Assembly: GCA_964543475.1 (NCBI GenBank)
Contig: CAZIYJ010000001.1
Coordinates: forward strand, 248,001 to 312,000
Direction of reading: 5' to 3'
Length of the DNA: 64,000 nt
From: JAYSYM01 sp964543475
Lineage (GTDB): Bacteria > Bdellovibrionota > Bdellovibrionia > Bdellovibrionales > JAMPXM01
The translations under genes were made by a program, and so were the position numbers. The notes under the pieces are model-generated. The model saw only the letters and a list, made by a program, of their open reading frames with translations. It was not told the DNA's origin and searched no databases. Positions 25,201-34,172 of the stretch are shown here, one piece after another. Each line of letters starts with the position of its first letter. Positions within the stretch are counted from its first letter, which is position 1.

Positions 25201-26022
25201 ATGTTTCAAATCAGGGTCACATTAGCAACGCTTTTGCTTACCGCAATCGCGCCAATTTCGATGTCATGTGCAAGCACTTCGCACGTTGAACCGAAGTCTT
25301 CAACGACGGCAGATTCAACTTTGCCCGAGTCAGTTGTTTCTACTAGCGAAGCCGCACCAGTTGTAAAACCAAAACAACCCTCAAAATCTTCTCCAGTTGA
25401 AATCGGTAAACTCCGTGCTCCTTCAAAAGAAGATCTCGCTAATTTAAGAGCGCTCGACTTGAAATATAAAAATTCAAAATCTATTTCGATGGAACTCGAG
25501 AAGAACTTAAAACTCGGAATTCTAAATCAAGAGCGCAAATCAAAGGGCCGACTTTTAATTTCTCAGGGCCGCATGCGAATGGAAATCGATAAGCCAGAGC
25601 AATCGCTTGTGGTGGTTGATAAGAAAAATATTTGGGTGGTTCAATATCCGCCTGAAGATTTAGTCGGTGCATCTTTGCAAGTGATTCGCGCGAGTGCCGA
25701 AACTAAAAAAGGTCGCTCGCAAAGCTTCATCGGTCTCTTAGTTAAAGGCGGAATCACTAAGTACTTCAAAGTTCTGAACGCGATGACGTCGCAAGATGGA
25801 TCAACGACTTACTTTCTCCAGCCAGAGGCAGGAACCGTCGAGTTTGCTCGTGCGCAAGTCACCCTTGATTCAACAAGCCAACAACTCAAAGAACTCAAGT
25901 ACTGGGATGAGCTAAGCAACGAAACTACATTCGTGTTTAGTAAAATTTCGTTTGATAAGAAAATTGCAGCCGATAAATTTGCTTACACGCCGCCAAAAAA
26001 TGCGGACGTAACTACTTACTGA
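25201..26022 (+). CDS. LolA-like outer-membrane lipoprotein carrier, itself a putative lipoprotein
   Basis: The C-terminal 190 residues (about 80-273) match the LolA half-barrel: KNLKLGILNQERKSKGRLLISQGRMRMEIDKP, a short DKKNIWVVQYP strand and SKISFDKKIAADKFAYTPPKN near the end. LolA shuttles lipoproteins through the periplasm. Unusually, the N-terminal signal ends in SMSC, a possible lipobox (Cys23), followed by a Ser/Thr/Pro-rich linker of about 50 residues, so the protein may be tethered rather than soluble. It could alternatively be a LolA-fold protein of another role. Confidence 0.78.
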   Translation: MFQIRVTLATLLLTAIAPISMSCASTSHVEPKSSTTADSTLPESVVSTSEAAPVVKPKQPSKSSPVEIGKLRAPSKEDLANLRALDLKYKNSKSISMELEKNLKLGILNQERKSKGRLLISQGRMRMEIDKPEQSLVVVDKKNIWVVQYPPEDLVGASLQVIRASAETKKGRSQSFIGLLVKGGITKYFKVLNAMTSQDGSTTYFLQPEAGTVEFARAQVTLDSTSQQLKELKYWDELSNETTFVFSKISFDKKIAADKFAYTPPKNADVTTY

Positions 26023-26031
26023 GGTTTAGAA

Positions 26032-26517
26032 ATGCCGTCGTTCGACATCGTTTCAGAAATTGATCTTCAAGAAGTCGACAATGCTGTTAACCAGGCTAAA
26101 AAAGAGCTTGCGAACAGATACGATCTTCGCGGGAGCAAATGCAACATCGAGTGGGATAAGAAGACAATTACGCTCGTTGGTGATGACGAATACAAGATCA
26201 ACGTCGTTAAAGAGATTCTCCAATCAAAGCTTCACAAGCGTGGAGTAGAGATGTCGTCATTGAAATTAGACAAGGTTGAGCCGGTTGGGCAGATGATGCT
26301 TAAGCAAAAGGGTGAGTTAAAGCAAGGCATCGACAAAGAAGCCGCAAAAGAAATTATCAAGACCATTAAAGACAGCAAATTAAAAGTACAAGCGCAGATC
26401 ATGGATGAAACAGTTCGTGTGACTTCAAAAAGCATCGACGAACTTCAAGCGATCATGGCGCAGTTAAAATCAAAGACCTTTGGGTTGCCTTTGCAATTCC
26501 AGAACATGCGCGCGTAA
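26032..26517 (+). CDS. yajQ: YajQ-family nucleotide-binding protein
   Basis: A 161-residue protein, full length for the family, with MPSFDIVSEIDLQEVDNAVN at the start, RYDLRGSKCNIEW and the duplicated ferredoxin-like halves. Some YajQ proteins bind cyclic di-GMP and act in gene control; others are reported with RNA or phage-related roles, so function is only inferred. The gene is 9 bases after the LolA-like gene and 14 before rimO. Confidence 0.92.
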   Translation: MPSFDIVSEIDLQEVDNAVNQAKKELANRYDLRGSKCNIEWDKKTITLVGDDEYKINVVKEILQSKLHKRGVEMSSLKLDKVEPVGQMMLKQKGELKQGIDKEAAKEIIKTIKDSKLKVQAQIMDETVRVTSKSIDELQAIMAQLKSKTFGLPLQFQNMRA

Positions 26518-26531
26518 GAGAAAGAAAAGTA

Positions 26532-27941
26532 ATGAACGTCAAAACTGAAAACGGATCTTTAAATACATTAACCACAGTGACTGGCAAGAAGGTTCACTTT
26601 GTGAGTCTTGGTTGCCCGAAGAACTTGGTCGATAGCGAAATCATGCTCGGCCAACTCATGAAAGATGGGTATGAAGTATCGGAAGCTGACGATGCCGATA
26701 CGGTCGTCGTGAACACTTGCGGCTTCATTGATGCAGCTAAACAAGAGTCGATCGAAAAGATTCTTGAAATGGCCCAACTTAAGCAAGGCGGAAAGCTCAA
26801 GCAGCTTGTAGTAGCGGGCTGTCTTACTCAACGTTACAAAGACGAATTAGTCGAAGGACTTCCTGAAGCTGATTTATTTGTTGGTTCTGGCGAGTTTCAG
26901 AACATCGCGAAAATTTTGAAAAACCACAAAGAGGGAGATGTTCAGAAGAAGTTTTTTAATCTTCCGACTTACCTTCAAGAAGAAAGCACTCCTCGAGTTA
27001 ACTCCGGCCCCTCGTACCGAGCTTACCTCAAGATTTCTGAGGGCTGCCTTAAGCGTTGTGCGTTTTGTGCAATTCCAAAAATTCGCGGCAATCTTCAGTC
27101 TCGAAAGATCAGCGCCATTGTAAATGAGGCGAAACTTTTGGTCGCAAGTGGCGTTCGTGAAATCAACGTGATCTCTCACGACTTTACAGATTTTGGCTTC
27201 GATCTACGTCGCAAAGATCCGAACGCGATCGAGAAGCCAGCAGAGCTACTTAAAGCGCTTTCTGATATCGCGGGCCTCGATTGGATCCGCGTGCTTTATC
27301 TTTACCCAGACGGAATCGATGACGAAGTGATCGAGCTAATGAAAACTCGAAAGAACTTAGTTAAGTACTTCGATATGCCGCTTCAGCATGTGAGTAACCC
27401 TGTGCTTAAGCGCATGAACCGTCACATGACTCGTGAAGTGATCGAAGAAACTCTACGCAAGATTCGCACAGAGATTCCTGAAGCAGTGATTCGCACGCAA
27501 TTCATCGTAGGATTCCCCGGAGAAACTGAAGAAGACTTCCAGCAGTTGTTAGATTTTGTCGAAGAACAACAGTTCGACCGCGTTGGTTGCTTCATGTATT
27601 CGCCAGAAGACAACACTGCTGGCGGAAAGATGACTGACCAAATTGACGAAGAAACCAAACAGCGCCGTCATGATGAGTTGATGGAACTTCAAATGGATAT
27701 CTCGCGAGAGAAACATCGCGCATTCATCGGAAAAGAAATCGACGTACTTGTTGAAGGCTTCTCAGAAGAAACAGAATTGCTTCTTCAAGGGAGAATGTCG
27801 CAACAAGCACCAGAGATTGACGGTGTAGTGTTGATCAATGATGGTGTTGCTGAAGTTGGTACGATCGTAAAAGTTCGAATCACTGACAGCATGGACTATG
27901 ACTTGATCGGCGAAGTTGTTGGGACATCTGCGGCGAACTAG
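26532..27941 (+). CDS. rimO: Ribosomal protein S12 methylthiotransferase
   Basis: Radical-SAM enzyme that methylthiolates Asp89 of ribosomal protein S12. The 469 residues show the N-terminal UPF0004 cluster cysteines (Cys28 in SLGCPKN, Cys63 in NTCGF, Cys97 in AGCLTQ), the radical-SAM triad CLKRCAFC (172, 176, 179), and a C-terminal TRAM domain from about residue 400. SLGCPKNLVDSE and GNLQSRKI point to RimO rather than MiaB. First ATG at 26532 follows a GA-rich site. Confidence 0.93.
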   Translation: MNVKTENGSLNTLTTVTGKKVHFVSLGCPKNLVDSEIMLGQLMKDGYEVSEADDADTVVVNTCGFIDAAKQESIEKILEMAQLKQGGKLKQLVVAGCLTQRYKDELVEGLPEADLFVGSGEFQNIAKILKNHKEGDVQKKFFNLPTYLQEESTPRVNSGPSYRAYLKISEGCLKRCAFCAIPKIRGNLQSRKISAIVNEAKLLVASGVREINVISHDFTDFGFDLRRKDPNAIEKPAELLKALSDIAGLDWIRVLYLYPDGIDDEVIELMKTRKNLVKYFDMPLQHVSNPVLKRMNRHMTREVIEETLRKIRTEIPEAVIRTQFIVGFPGETEEDFQQLLDFVEEQQFDRVGCFMYSPEDNTAGGKMTDQIDEETKQRRHDELMELQMDISREKHRAFIGKEIDVLVEGFSEETELLLQGRMSQQAPEIDGVVLINDGVAEVGTIVKVRITDSMDYDLIGEVVGTSAAN

Positions 27942-27949
27942 ACCTGTGT

Positions 27950-27980
27950 TTGACATTCAACGTTAAAGCTCTCATATTAT
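27950..27980 (+). promoter_or_regulatory. Strong sigma70-type promoter of the 25-residue peptide unit
   Basis: A perfect TTGACA (27950-27955) is followed by CATATT at a 17-base spacing or TATTAT (27975-27980) at 19 bases. It begins eight bases after the rimO stop and drives the small unit at 28022. Confidence 0.7.
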
Positions 27981-28021
27981 TGATGTAAACAGAATTTTCA
28001 TCATCAGAGAGAGCACACATC

Positions 28022-28099
28022 ATGATTCGCAGCCGCTATTTGTACCTGTTTCTGTACTCAGCAGTAATGTTCTTCGTAGCCAACTCATTCCTAAATTAA
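28022..28099 (+). CDS. 25-residue hydrophobic peptide in its own transcription unit
   Basis: A short ORF (ATG 28022, TAA 28097-28099) with GAGAGAG eight bases upstream. The product begins with a basic/aromatic MIRSRYLYLF and continues as one membrane-length hydrophobic helix ending in NSFLN. It has its own consensus promoter 42 bases before and a strong terminator 25 bases after, so a transcript of roughly 170 bases is predicted. It could encode a small membrane protein, a type I toxin-like peptide, or be a regulatory RNA in which the ORF is incidental. Confidence 0.6.
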   Translation: MIRSRYLYLFLYSAVMFFVANSFLN

Positions 28100-28123
28100 G
28101 TCTCTAATCTAGAAATAGAAACT

Positions 28124-28155
28124 AAAAAGCCGGTCACTCAGACCGGCTTTTTTTA
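28124..28155 (+). terminator. Strong bidirectional rho-independent terminator
   Basis: AAAAAGCCGGTC (28124-28135) pairs perfectly with GACCGGCTTTTT (28141-28152) around ACTCA, followed by further T. The A-run on the left means it can also end the convergent hpt transcript from the minus strand. Confidence 0.93.
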
Positions 28156-28188
28156 TGACGCATCTCGGGCCAAAAAGGAAGATGGCAC

Positions 28189-28707
28189 CTATTGTTTGAA
28201 GTAGAAGATTTCGGAGTAGTTGCGGCCGAGTTCCTCGGAGTCCATGCCGTAGCCGACGACGTAGCGGTCGTCGATGGTTTGGCCGGTGTAGTCGGGCTTT
28301 AGGTGAATTTCGCGGCGAGCGGGTTTGTCGAGGAGAGTAGCGACCTTGATTGAAGCTGGGCGAGCGTACATCAAGCGCTCTTTTAAGAAGGCAAGTGTGC
28401 GGCCTGCATCGATGATCTCTTCAACGATCAAAACGTGTTTATCGCGGATATTAACGCTGATGTCTTTTAAAATACGGACTGTTCCCGATTTGCTCGCGCC
28501 ACTTAAGTGAACGAAGTCGACTTGCTGTTGAAGATCAAGCTTTCGCATAAGGTCTGCAACAAAACAGACTGATCCCTTAAGAGGGCAAATCAAAATAATT
28601 TCTTTTCCGGCGTAATCAACACTGATCTCTTTTGCCAAACGAGTTGTGAGGCGAGCGATTTCGTCTTTAGTGATGTAAGCGATCATGCTGTCTTTAAGCG
28701 TAGCCAT
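28189..28707 (-). CDS. hpt: Hypoxanthine phosphoribosyltransferase
   Basis: Salvages hypoxanthine and guanine to IMP and GMP with PRPP. The 172-residue protein has LICPLKGSVCFVADL, the PRPP loop VLIVEEIIDAGRTL (the usual Glu-Asp pair is Glu-Glu here), ATLLDKPARR and DRYVVGYGMDSEELGRN with the purine-stacking region. It complements the purine phosphorylase operon at 10.6-14.8 kb. It is the last gene of a minus-strand run of TPR and bamD genes. Confidence 0.92.
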   Translation of the reverse strand: MATLKDSMIAYITKDEIARLTTRLAKEISVDYAGKEIILICPLKGSVCFVADLMRKLDLQQQVDFVHLSGASKSGTVRILKDISVNIRDKHVLIVEEIIDAGRTLAFLKERLMYARPASIKVATLLDKPARREIHLKPDYTGQTIDDRYVVGYGMDSEELGRNYSEIFYFKQ

Positions 28708-28721
28708 AAATAAATACTCCG

Positions 28722-29444
28722 TTACAATTGTGGCGAAGAGCCTGTTCCCTGTGCCATTTGAATGTAGCGAGATGCTACGGCGTGGGATGGATCTTTAGCC
28801 AAAACAGTCTCCCACTGTTCGAGTGCGTGGACGACTTTTCCTGATTGATAATAGATTAAACCCAACTTCAGTCGGGCCGGAACAAAACTTGGGTACTCGA
28901 GGACAAGCGCTTCAAACTCTCTTAAAGCGCGCGCGCGATCGCCCATCAACGTCAAACACTCAGCTACTTTCATTCGTAGCTCGGGCTTGCGGTTCGAAAG
29001 ATCTAACGCCTTCATGTACTGTTCCATCGCAGCAGCGAACTGCTTGTGCTGAAAGTACATTTCGCCAAGCTCATCGTGTTTGAGAGCTAGTTTTTCGTTT
29101 ACATAGGTGTCTGGCTGAGTTGATTTCTTTTTAAGAGCCGCCTGAGCCTGTTGAAAGACTTGCTGGCCTTCTTGGTATCGACCGAGATCGTTGAGTATGA
29201 CTGAAAGTCCAACGGCTGCATCTGTAAATGTGGGATCAACTTCTAGAGCTCGCTTGAAAGTCTTGATCGCCTTATTGAATTTACCTTGATCGTAAAAAAT
29301 AGTCGCAAGCATATGATAGATCTGCGGGTGTTGATCATTCATGATCAACAGCTGCGTGAGCAACTGCTCGGCAGCTTTGAAATTACCGCTCTTGAACTGT
29401 TCGCGAGCTGTTACGAACAGCTCTTTGAAATCAGTTTGTGCCAT
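28722..29444 (-). CDS. TPR-repeat protein
   Basis: A 240-residue cytoplasmic protein from the ATG at 29444, which overlaps the bamD 3' end by only 14 bases; the longer ORF to 29543 would overlap it by more than 110. At least five tetratricopeptide repeats are visible (QIYHMLATIFYDQGKFNKAIKTF, MYFQHKQFAAAMEQYMKAL, LGLIYYQSGKVVHALEQWE among them). It has no signal peptide and no catalytic domain. Likely a scaffold; partner unknown. Confidence 0.8.
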   Translation of the reverse strand: MAQTDFKELFVTAREQFKSGNFKAAEQLLTQLLIMNDQHPQIYHMLATIFYDQGKFNKAIKTFKRALEVDPTFTDAAVGLSVILNDLGRYQEGQQVFQQAQAALKKKSTQPDTYVNEKLALKHDELGEMYFQHKQFAAAMEQYMKALDLSNRKPELRMKVAECLTLMGDRARALREFEALVLEYPSFVPARLKLGLIYYQSGKVVHALEQWETVLAKDPSHAVASRYIQMAQGTGSSPQL

Positions 29445-30186
29445 ATCTTCTGAACTCACTTGCTGCTTGTTTTGCTTCGCTAGAATCAGGGAATGCTGCA
29501 CGAAGATTTTTTGAGTGCTGTTCGGCGCGATCTTTTTCGCCAACTTCGAATGCGCTCTTGGCCGCGCCGTAAAGTGCTTTCGGTTCGAAACCTAAGTTCG
29601 GATAAGTTTTGAGGACTACTTCAAATCGCTTCAAGGCACTGTCGTACATGTCGCGAATGAAATAAAAGTTTGCGATGTACATTTCTTTTTCAGCTTGTTT
29701 TTTGAGTGAGGCTGTTCGTTTTTCTTGAGCCTCAGCAGCGTGCGGAGAGTTTGGATAGTTACGAACGACCTCTTCAAAATACAGCACAGCTTTTTCAGCT
29801 AAGCTAATGTCACGATCAATCGTATCGGGAAGTTGCATGAAAAAACTCATGCCGAGTCTAAAAGTTACATAATCGATGCGAGCGTGCTTTGGGTGAAACT
29901 CTTTGAAGAGTTGGTAAGAAGCTTGGGCTTCTTCAAAATTTTCTGCAGCATAGTGAATGTCAGCGATTTTTAACTCAGCTTCGGTTGCGAAGCGGCTATA
30001 CGGGTGTTTGTTTTTTACTTCTTGGAATTTTGGAATCGCTTCTTCATAGCGTTCATCTTTTTCGAGAGCTTCAGCAGCTTTGAAAGCACCTTCAGGAGTT
30101 GAGGTGTCGAATTTTTCTGATGAAGAGCAGCCTAAACAAACGATCAGAGCAGTGAGAATAAGTACTGGAAAATTCAGAAGTTTCAT
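29431..30186 (-). CDS. bamD: Outer-membrane assembly lipoprotein BamD
   Basis: TPR lipoprotein of the BAM complex that inserts beta-barrels. With the start at 30186 the 251-residue protein has a signal peptide ending CLGC (Cys20), then five TPR units (AFKAAEALEKDERYEEAIPKF, FRLGMSFFMQLPD, MYIANFYFIRDMYDSALKRF). The DYVTFRLGMSFFMQ and YPNSPHAAEA stretches are typical of BamD rather than a generic TPR protein. Essential for outer-membrane growth in other proteobacteria. Confidence 0.88.
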   Translation of the reverse strand: MKLLNFPVLILTALIVCLGCSSSEKFDTSTPEGAFKAAEALEKDERYEEAIPKFQEVKNKHPYSRFATEAELKIADIHYAAENFEEAQASYQLFKEFHPKHARIDYVTFRLGMSFFMQLPDTIDRDISLAEKAVLYFEEVVRNYPNSPHAAEAQEKRTASLKKQAEKEMYIANFYFIRDMYDSALKRFEVVLKTYPNLGFEPKALYGAAKSAFEVGEKDRAEQHSKNLRAAFPDSSEAKQAASEFRRYGTN

Positions 30187-30262
30187 AGAACCGACACTAC
30201 CAGCAACAGCGACGGCCATCAAGCCATCAGCCATCGGAATTCAACCATCAGCTTGGAAATAT

Positions 30263-31330
30263 TTAGTGCCGTGCCTTAGACAAATGGTCGTAAAACGTCG
30301 ATAGGGTGAGCTTGAGCACACTTGCGACTGGGATCGAAATAACCATCCCTAAAATGCCCATAATCTCGGCCCCAATGATAATTACTACGATCACTGTTAC
30401 GGGGTGAAGATTGACAATTCGGGCAACTAAAAACGGGATGATGAAAATAATATCGATGAGCTGCGCTAATAAGTAGATGGAAGTAACGATAAACAGATTC
30501 AAACTAATCGGATCAACCACGCGAGCCTGATCTGAAATCAAAGCAATTATCACCGCCGGAACCGCACCGATGATGGGCCCAATGTAGGGAATTAAGTTTG
30601 TGACAGCAGCGAAAATTCCCAACAAGGCTGCGTACGGAAAACTCATAATCGCAAGGCCAACCCAAACTACTAAACCGACAATTGCCGCTTCAATAAAGCG
30701 AGCACGAACGAAGCCGCCAAGCTGATCGTTGATTCGATGCTGTAGATTGAGAGCCATCTCAAAATAATCGTTTGGAACAATCTGCAGGATCGAACGAATC
30801 ACCTGTCGACCGTCTTGAAGCATGAAGAACGCAAAGAGTGGAGCAAGTATTGAAACAGTCAGTGAAGCCGAGAGGACTGCCGGAAGTGCTGCCGAAAACT
30901 CTCCCGTCTTTTTCATGAGCCAAGCGTTAAGTCCTTCGCTTGCATGAATGTTATAGAGATTAAAGAAAGTTTTAAATCGCGTTTCAGTTCGACTAATCAA
31001 GTTTACAAAATCGACTTGGTAAGTCGGCAACTGCTTTTCTAACAAAGCTAACTGATCAGAGATAAGTGGTAAGACCTGAATGATACCGAAGACAATGAGC
31101 CCGGCAGCCGTAAAAAATGGGATGAGAATTGCGTAATGTCGAGGGATGCGGCTTCGCTCTAAGACGTCGACGATCGGTGTGATTAAATAGTTCATGACAA
31201 ATGCGATCACAAAAGAGATCAGCATGTTTGGAACAGCAAGAATAATGACCATGACTGAGGCGATAATTAAGCCGACAGCAATCAGCTTAAGGCGTCGCTC
31301 ACGGCGAAGAGTGACCTGTAGCTTTTCCAT
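30263..31330 (-). CDS. AI-2E-family (PerM-like) transporter
   Basis: An integral inner-membrane protein of 355 residues with about eight hydrophobic segments: two near residues 15-60, one near 65-85, then after a periplasmic coiled segment (about 85-145) a cluster from 150 to 340. PYIGPIIGAVPAVI and the DRARVVDP-like loop typify the AI-2E/PerM family. Members export various solutes or ions; the autoinducer role holds only for some. Its 5' end overlaps the upstream gene by 32 bases. Confidence 0.83.
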   Translation of the reverse strand: MEKLQVTLRRERRLKLIAVGLIIASVMVIILAVPNMLISFVIAFVMNYLITPIVDVLERSRIPRHYAILIPFFTAAGLIVFGIIQVLPLISDQLALLEKQLPTYQVDFVNLISRTETRFKTFFNLYNIHASEGLNAWLMKKTGEFSAALPAVLSASLTVSILAPLFAFFMLQDGRQVIRSILQIVPNDYFEMALNLQHRINDQLGGFVRARFIEAAIVGLVVWVGLAIMSFPYAALLGIFAAVTNLIPYIGPIIGAVPAVIIALISDQARVVDPISLNLFIVTSIYLLAQLIDIIFIIPFLVARIVNLHPVTVIVVIIIGAEIMGILGMVISIPVASVLKLTLSTFYDHLSKARH

Positions 31331-31925
31331 TTTGCTCGTCCAGTGGTGGTGGTGCGCGAAGCTCCTTGAGAGCCGAGCGAAGTTCTGAAACTTTATCTGT
31401 TGTTTCTTTGAGTCGGCGCCCGAGTACTTCAGCCAAGCGGAACATGATCTTTACACCTGTGCCGGGGCTGCGAGCTAAGATTTCCATTAAGTCGGGTTTA
31501 AAGAAGCCAATTAAAATTGATTCTTCGCGAGCGACTGCCGAAGCTGTCCTGCGACCCTTTTCTTCGACCAGTGAGAGTTCACCAAAGAAGTCTCCGAAGC
31601 CAAGTTGAGTGACAAAAATTTCGCGAAGGTCTTCGTTTGGAGCGAGCGGATCAGAAACGTAAATTTCTACGCGACCCTTCATGATCAAATACATTCCGAC
31701 ACCAACTTCGCCTTGGCGAAACACTGTCTCGCCTGCGTGGAACGTGCGAATGTGAACTACCTTTTCAAGAAATGAGATTTCACGATTCGTAAGATCTTTG
31801 AAGAGAATATTTTCTTGCAGAACAGCTCGAAGATCTGCGTCTTGTGCTTTACGAAAAATGTTATCCCAGAGGAAATTCACGGCTGCCTTCCCGAAGAAAC
31901 TAAAACTGCTTTTGCTGGCACCCAA
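31299..31925 (-). CDS. Cyclic-nucleotide-binding domain protein without DNA-binding domain
   Basis: A 208-residue protein. Residues about 35-165 are a cNMP-binding beta-roll: ILFKDLTNREISFLEKVVHIR, FRQGEVGVGMYLIMKGRVEI and the phosphate-cassette FGDFFGELSLVEEKGRRTASAVA, where the Glu and Arg for cyclic-nucleotide contact are present. No helix-turn-helix follows; the C-terminus is a short coiled coil and Pro-rich tail. It therefore may act as a sensor protein or be regulated by cAMP/cGMP rather than a transcription factor. Overlaps the permease gene. Confidence 0.82.
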   Translation of the reverse strand: MGASKSSFSFFGKAAVNFLWDNIFRKAQDADLRAVLQENILFKDLTNREISFLEKVVHIRTFHAGETVFRQGEVGVGMYLIMKGRVEIYVSDPLAPNEDLREIFVTQLGFGDFFGELSLVEEKGRRTASAVAREESILIGFFKPDLMEILARSPGTGVKIMFRLAEVLGRRLKETTDKVSELRSALKELRAPPPLDEQNGKATGHSSP

Positions 31926-32710
31926 CCCGAAAGTCCGCCCGGGTAAGTCACTTGCATCCAGCCTTCGTGAGATTGTCGCACAATCACTTCAAGTCCTTCA
32001 AACAGTTCGAACAATGTCGCAGCTTGCGAATCAGGAGAAGTTTTAACCTCGACCTTTTCTTCGGCGATAGTGGCGCGAGTGAGAGTCAAATCGTATGCTT
32101 TGGCGCCAAGCACGATCGCTGAAACCAAAAGACCGACCACGAAAATGAAACCAATATACGGGATGGGTGGGCTCGGCTCTTCATTCTCGATCGATCGACT
32201 TTTCAAAGCGGAATAGCGGATCAAAATCCATCCGGCAAAGGCTAAAAAGACGAGATTAACTATGGCCAAATTCATCAAAGAGGTTTGCGCGAGAAATTTT
32301 TGATGGAAACTTTCAAACAAATCTTCGCCTTTAGAGACGGGCTGTTGAGGAAGTGCACGTTCAGCAAAAGCAATGGCCTCTTGGATGGCGGTATTTGACG
32401 GCTCCTGCACTAATGCCTTGCGCCATAGGCCAAGGGCTAGTCCCTCGTTCTTCGCTTTGAACTCAGTTAAACCAAGGTTGTAGAGAGTATTGGCCGAGGG
32501 CGAAATTTTTAGAGATGCCGTAAAGTGTTCGCGCGCTTGGTCGAGTTCATTCTTTTGAAACGAAGTTACTCCGGCCTGAAACAACTCTTTTGCGGCCTGC
32601 GGATCGTTGCGCAGTTGTTGATCTTGCGCCACTGCAAACCCATTACAAAATATGACCGCCGATACGATGGCCAAAGTTAAGAGACAAAAGTGAGTAAAGT
32701 TGGAGCGCAT
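31877..32710 (-). CDS. TPR/SH3 membrane protein (BatE-like)
   Basis: A 277-residue protein from the ATG at 32710, with a signal peptide (about 1-27). TPR motifs lie at about 35-110 (AKELFQAGVTSFQKNELDQAREHF), two transmembrane helices around 140-160 and 180-205, and a bacterial SH3 domain at the C-terminus (VEVKTSPDSQAATLFELFEGLEV, GWVPAKAVLV). This order, TPR then helices then SH3, recalls BatE-type proteins of the Bat stress-tolerance operon, although no vWA partner is nearby. It overlaps the cNMP gene by 49 bases. Confidence 0.72.
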   Translation of the reverse strand: MRSNFTHFCLLTLAIVSAVIFCNGFAVAQDQQLRNDPQAAKELFQAGVTSFQKNELDQAREHFTASLKISPSANTLYNLGLTEFKAKNEGLALGLWRKALVQEPSNTAIQEAIAFAERALPQQPVSKGEDLFESFHQKFLAQTSLMNLAIVNLVFLAFAGWILIRYSALKSRSIENEEPSPPIPYIGFIFVVGLLVSAIVLGAKAYDLTLTRATIAEEKVEVKTSPDSQAATLFELFEGLEVIVRQSHEGWMQVTYPGGLSGWVPAKAVLVSSGRQP

Positions 32711-32780
32711 TAAAGAATTGTACGACTTGTAAGACCCAGGAGGGAAGCAGTAAAATGTTGGTTCAAGCCTCGAGGTAAGT

Positions 32781-34160
32781 ATGTCTAAATTAGCCGGCCG
32801 CGAAATCGAAACATCTGCAAAAATTGAATCTCTCATTCAAGATTTGGTTCGTGAAACTTCAAATCATGAAAAATCAATAACAACAATTCGTGGCCCTGCG
32901 CCAGAACTTGCGGATCACGCAAAGCAAGTTTTCGACGAAACCGGAAAATATCGCGGTCGACCGCTTTTTTATCCGTTCGTTGGAACTGGAGCAGGACAAG
33001 GTCCTTATGTTGAAATCGAAGACGGCAGTGTAAAGCTCGATTTAATCAACGGCATCGGCATTCACATTTTTGGACATAGTCATCCAGAGCTTCGTGCTGC
33101 AACAATTCGTGGCGCGCTCTCGGATGTCGTCATGCAGGGAAACCTTGAGCCGAATGTTGAATACACTCGAATTGGTAAGAAGCTTGTTGAGCTAGCGTCA
33201 AAAAATAGTCGATTGAAATATGTTTGGCTTGCGACTTGCGGAACGATGGCGAACGAAAATGCACTTAAGATGTCACGCCAAAAAAACACACCGGCAAAAC
33301 TAATTATTAGCATGAACAATGCTTTTGCTGGCCGAAGCACAATGATGGCCGAAGTCACAGACAATCCGGCTTACAAGCAGGGATTGCCTGAGTACAACGA
33401 GGTTCTTCGAATTCCATTCTACGATAAAAATGATCCAAGAAGCTCTGAAAAGTCATTTTCACTTTTCAAGCAACATGTCGCGAACAACGAAGGCAAGATT
33501 GCCTGTTTTTCGTTTGAGCCTATGCTTGGAGAGGGCGGATACAGAAATGCTCCGCGCGAATTCTTTGTGCCGATTTTAGAATTCTGCAAAGAAAAGAAAA
33601 TTGCAGTTTGGGCAGATGAAGTGCAAACGTTCATGAGAACAGGCGAACTTTTCGCATTTGAAACTTTAGATATTGGTCAATACATGGATATTGTTACCAT
33701 TGCTAAAACTCTTCAGGCGGGAGCAACTCTCTATACAGAAGAGTACAATCCTCAGCCAGGCTTAGTCGCTGGAACATTTTCTGGTTCAACGGCATCACTT
33801 GCGGCTGGAATGAAGGTTCTCGATTTGATCACAGAAGGTGGTTACCTCGGGAAAAATGGAAAGATTCAAAAAATTCATAACGAGTTTGTTGGCATGCTGA
33901 ACCGACTCAACGAAACCACATGTAAGGGTTTGTTGCGTGAGGCGGGTGGAATGGGGCTGATGATTGCAGTTACTCCCCTCGATGGTGGCAAAGACACTGT
34001 GAACAAGCTTCTCCAAAAGCTCTATACAAATGGATTGATTTGTTTTTCGTGTGGAAAAGATCCATATCGACTTCGTTTTTTAGTTCCTGCAGTAGTCGAA
34101 TCGAAAGATATCGAGTTGGCTGGAAAAATAATCGAGAAAACAATTCTCGAGATGGTGTAA
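32781..34160 (+). CDS. Class III PLP-dependent aminotransferase, probable succinylornithine transaminase
   Basis: Transfers the terminal amino group of an omega-amino acid to 2-oxoglutarate. The 459-residue protein has the fold-I order: DGSVKLDLINGIGIHIFGHSHPEL, LATCGTMANENAL, VWADEVQTFMRTGELFAFE and the Schiff-base lysine in TIAKTLQAG. The EVQTGFGR motif is altered (QTFMRTG), so it is a divergent member. It is the first gene before an M20 hydrolase, astA and astD, which suits the AstC step. It could also be a lysine 6-aminotransferase-like enzyme. The ATG at 32781 follows GAGG. Confidence 0.78.
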   Translation: MSKLAGREIETSAKIESLIQDLVRETSNHEKSITTIRGPAPELADHAKQVFDETGKYRGRPLFYPFVGTGAGQGPYVEIEDGSVKLDLINGIGIHIFGHSHPELRAATIRGALSDVVMQGNLEPNVEYTRIGKKLVELASKNSRLKYVWLATCGTMANENALKMSRQKNTPAKLIISMNNAFAGRSTMMAEVTDNPAYKQGLPEYNEVLRIPFYDKNDPRSSEKSFSLFKQHVANNEGKIACFSFEPMLGEGGYRNAPREFFVPILEFCKEKKIAVWADEVQTFMRTGELFAFETLDIGQYMDIVTIAKTLQAGATLYTEEYNPQPGLVAGTFSGSTASLAAGMKVLDLITEGGYLGKNGKIQKIHNEFVGMLNRLNETTCKGLLREAGGMGLMIAVTPLDGGKDTVNKLLQKLYTNGLICFSCGKDPYRLRFLVPAVVESKDIELAGKIIEKTILEMV

Positions 34161-34172
34161 AGGCAACCCATT

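Noticed and set aside
30263..31330. Quorum-sensing exporter from the AI-2E family name
   Set aside because: The family includes many exporters with other substrates and no luxS or receptor is in the window.
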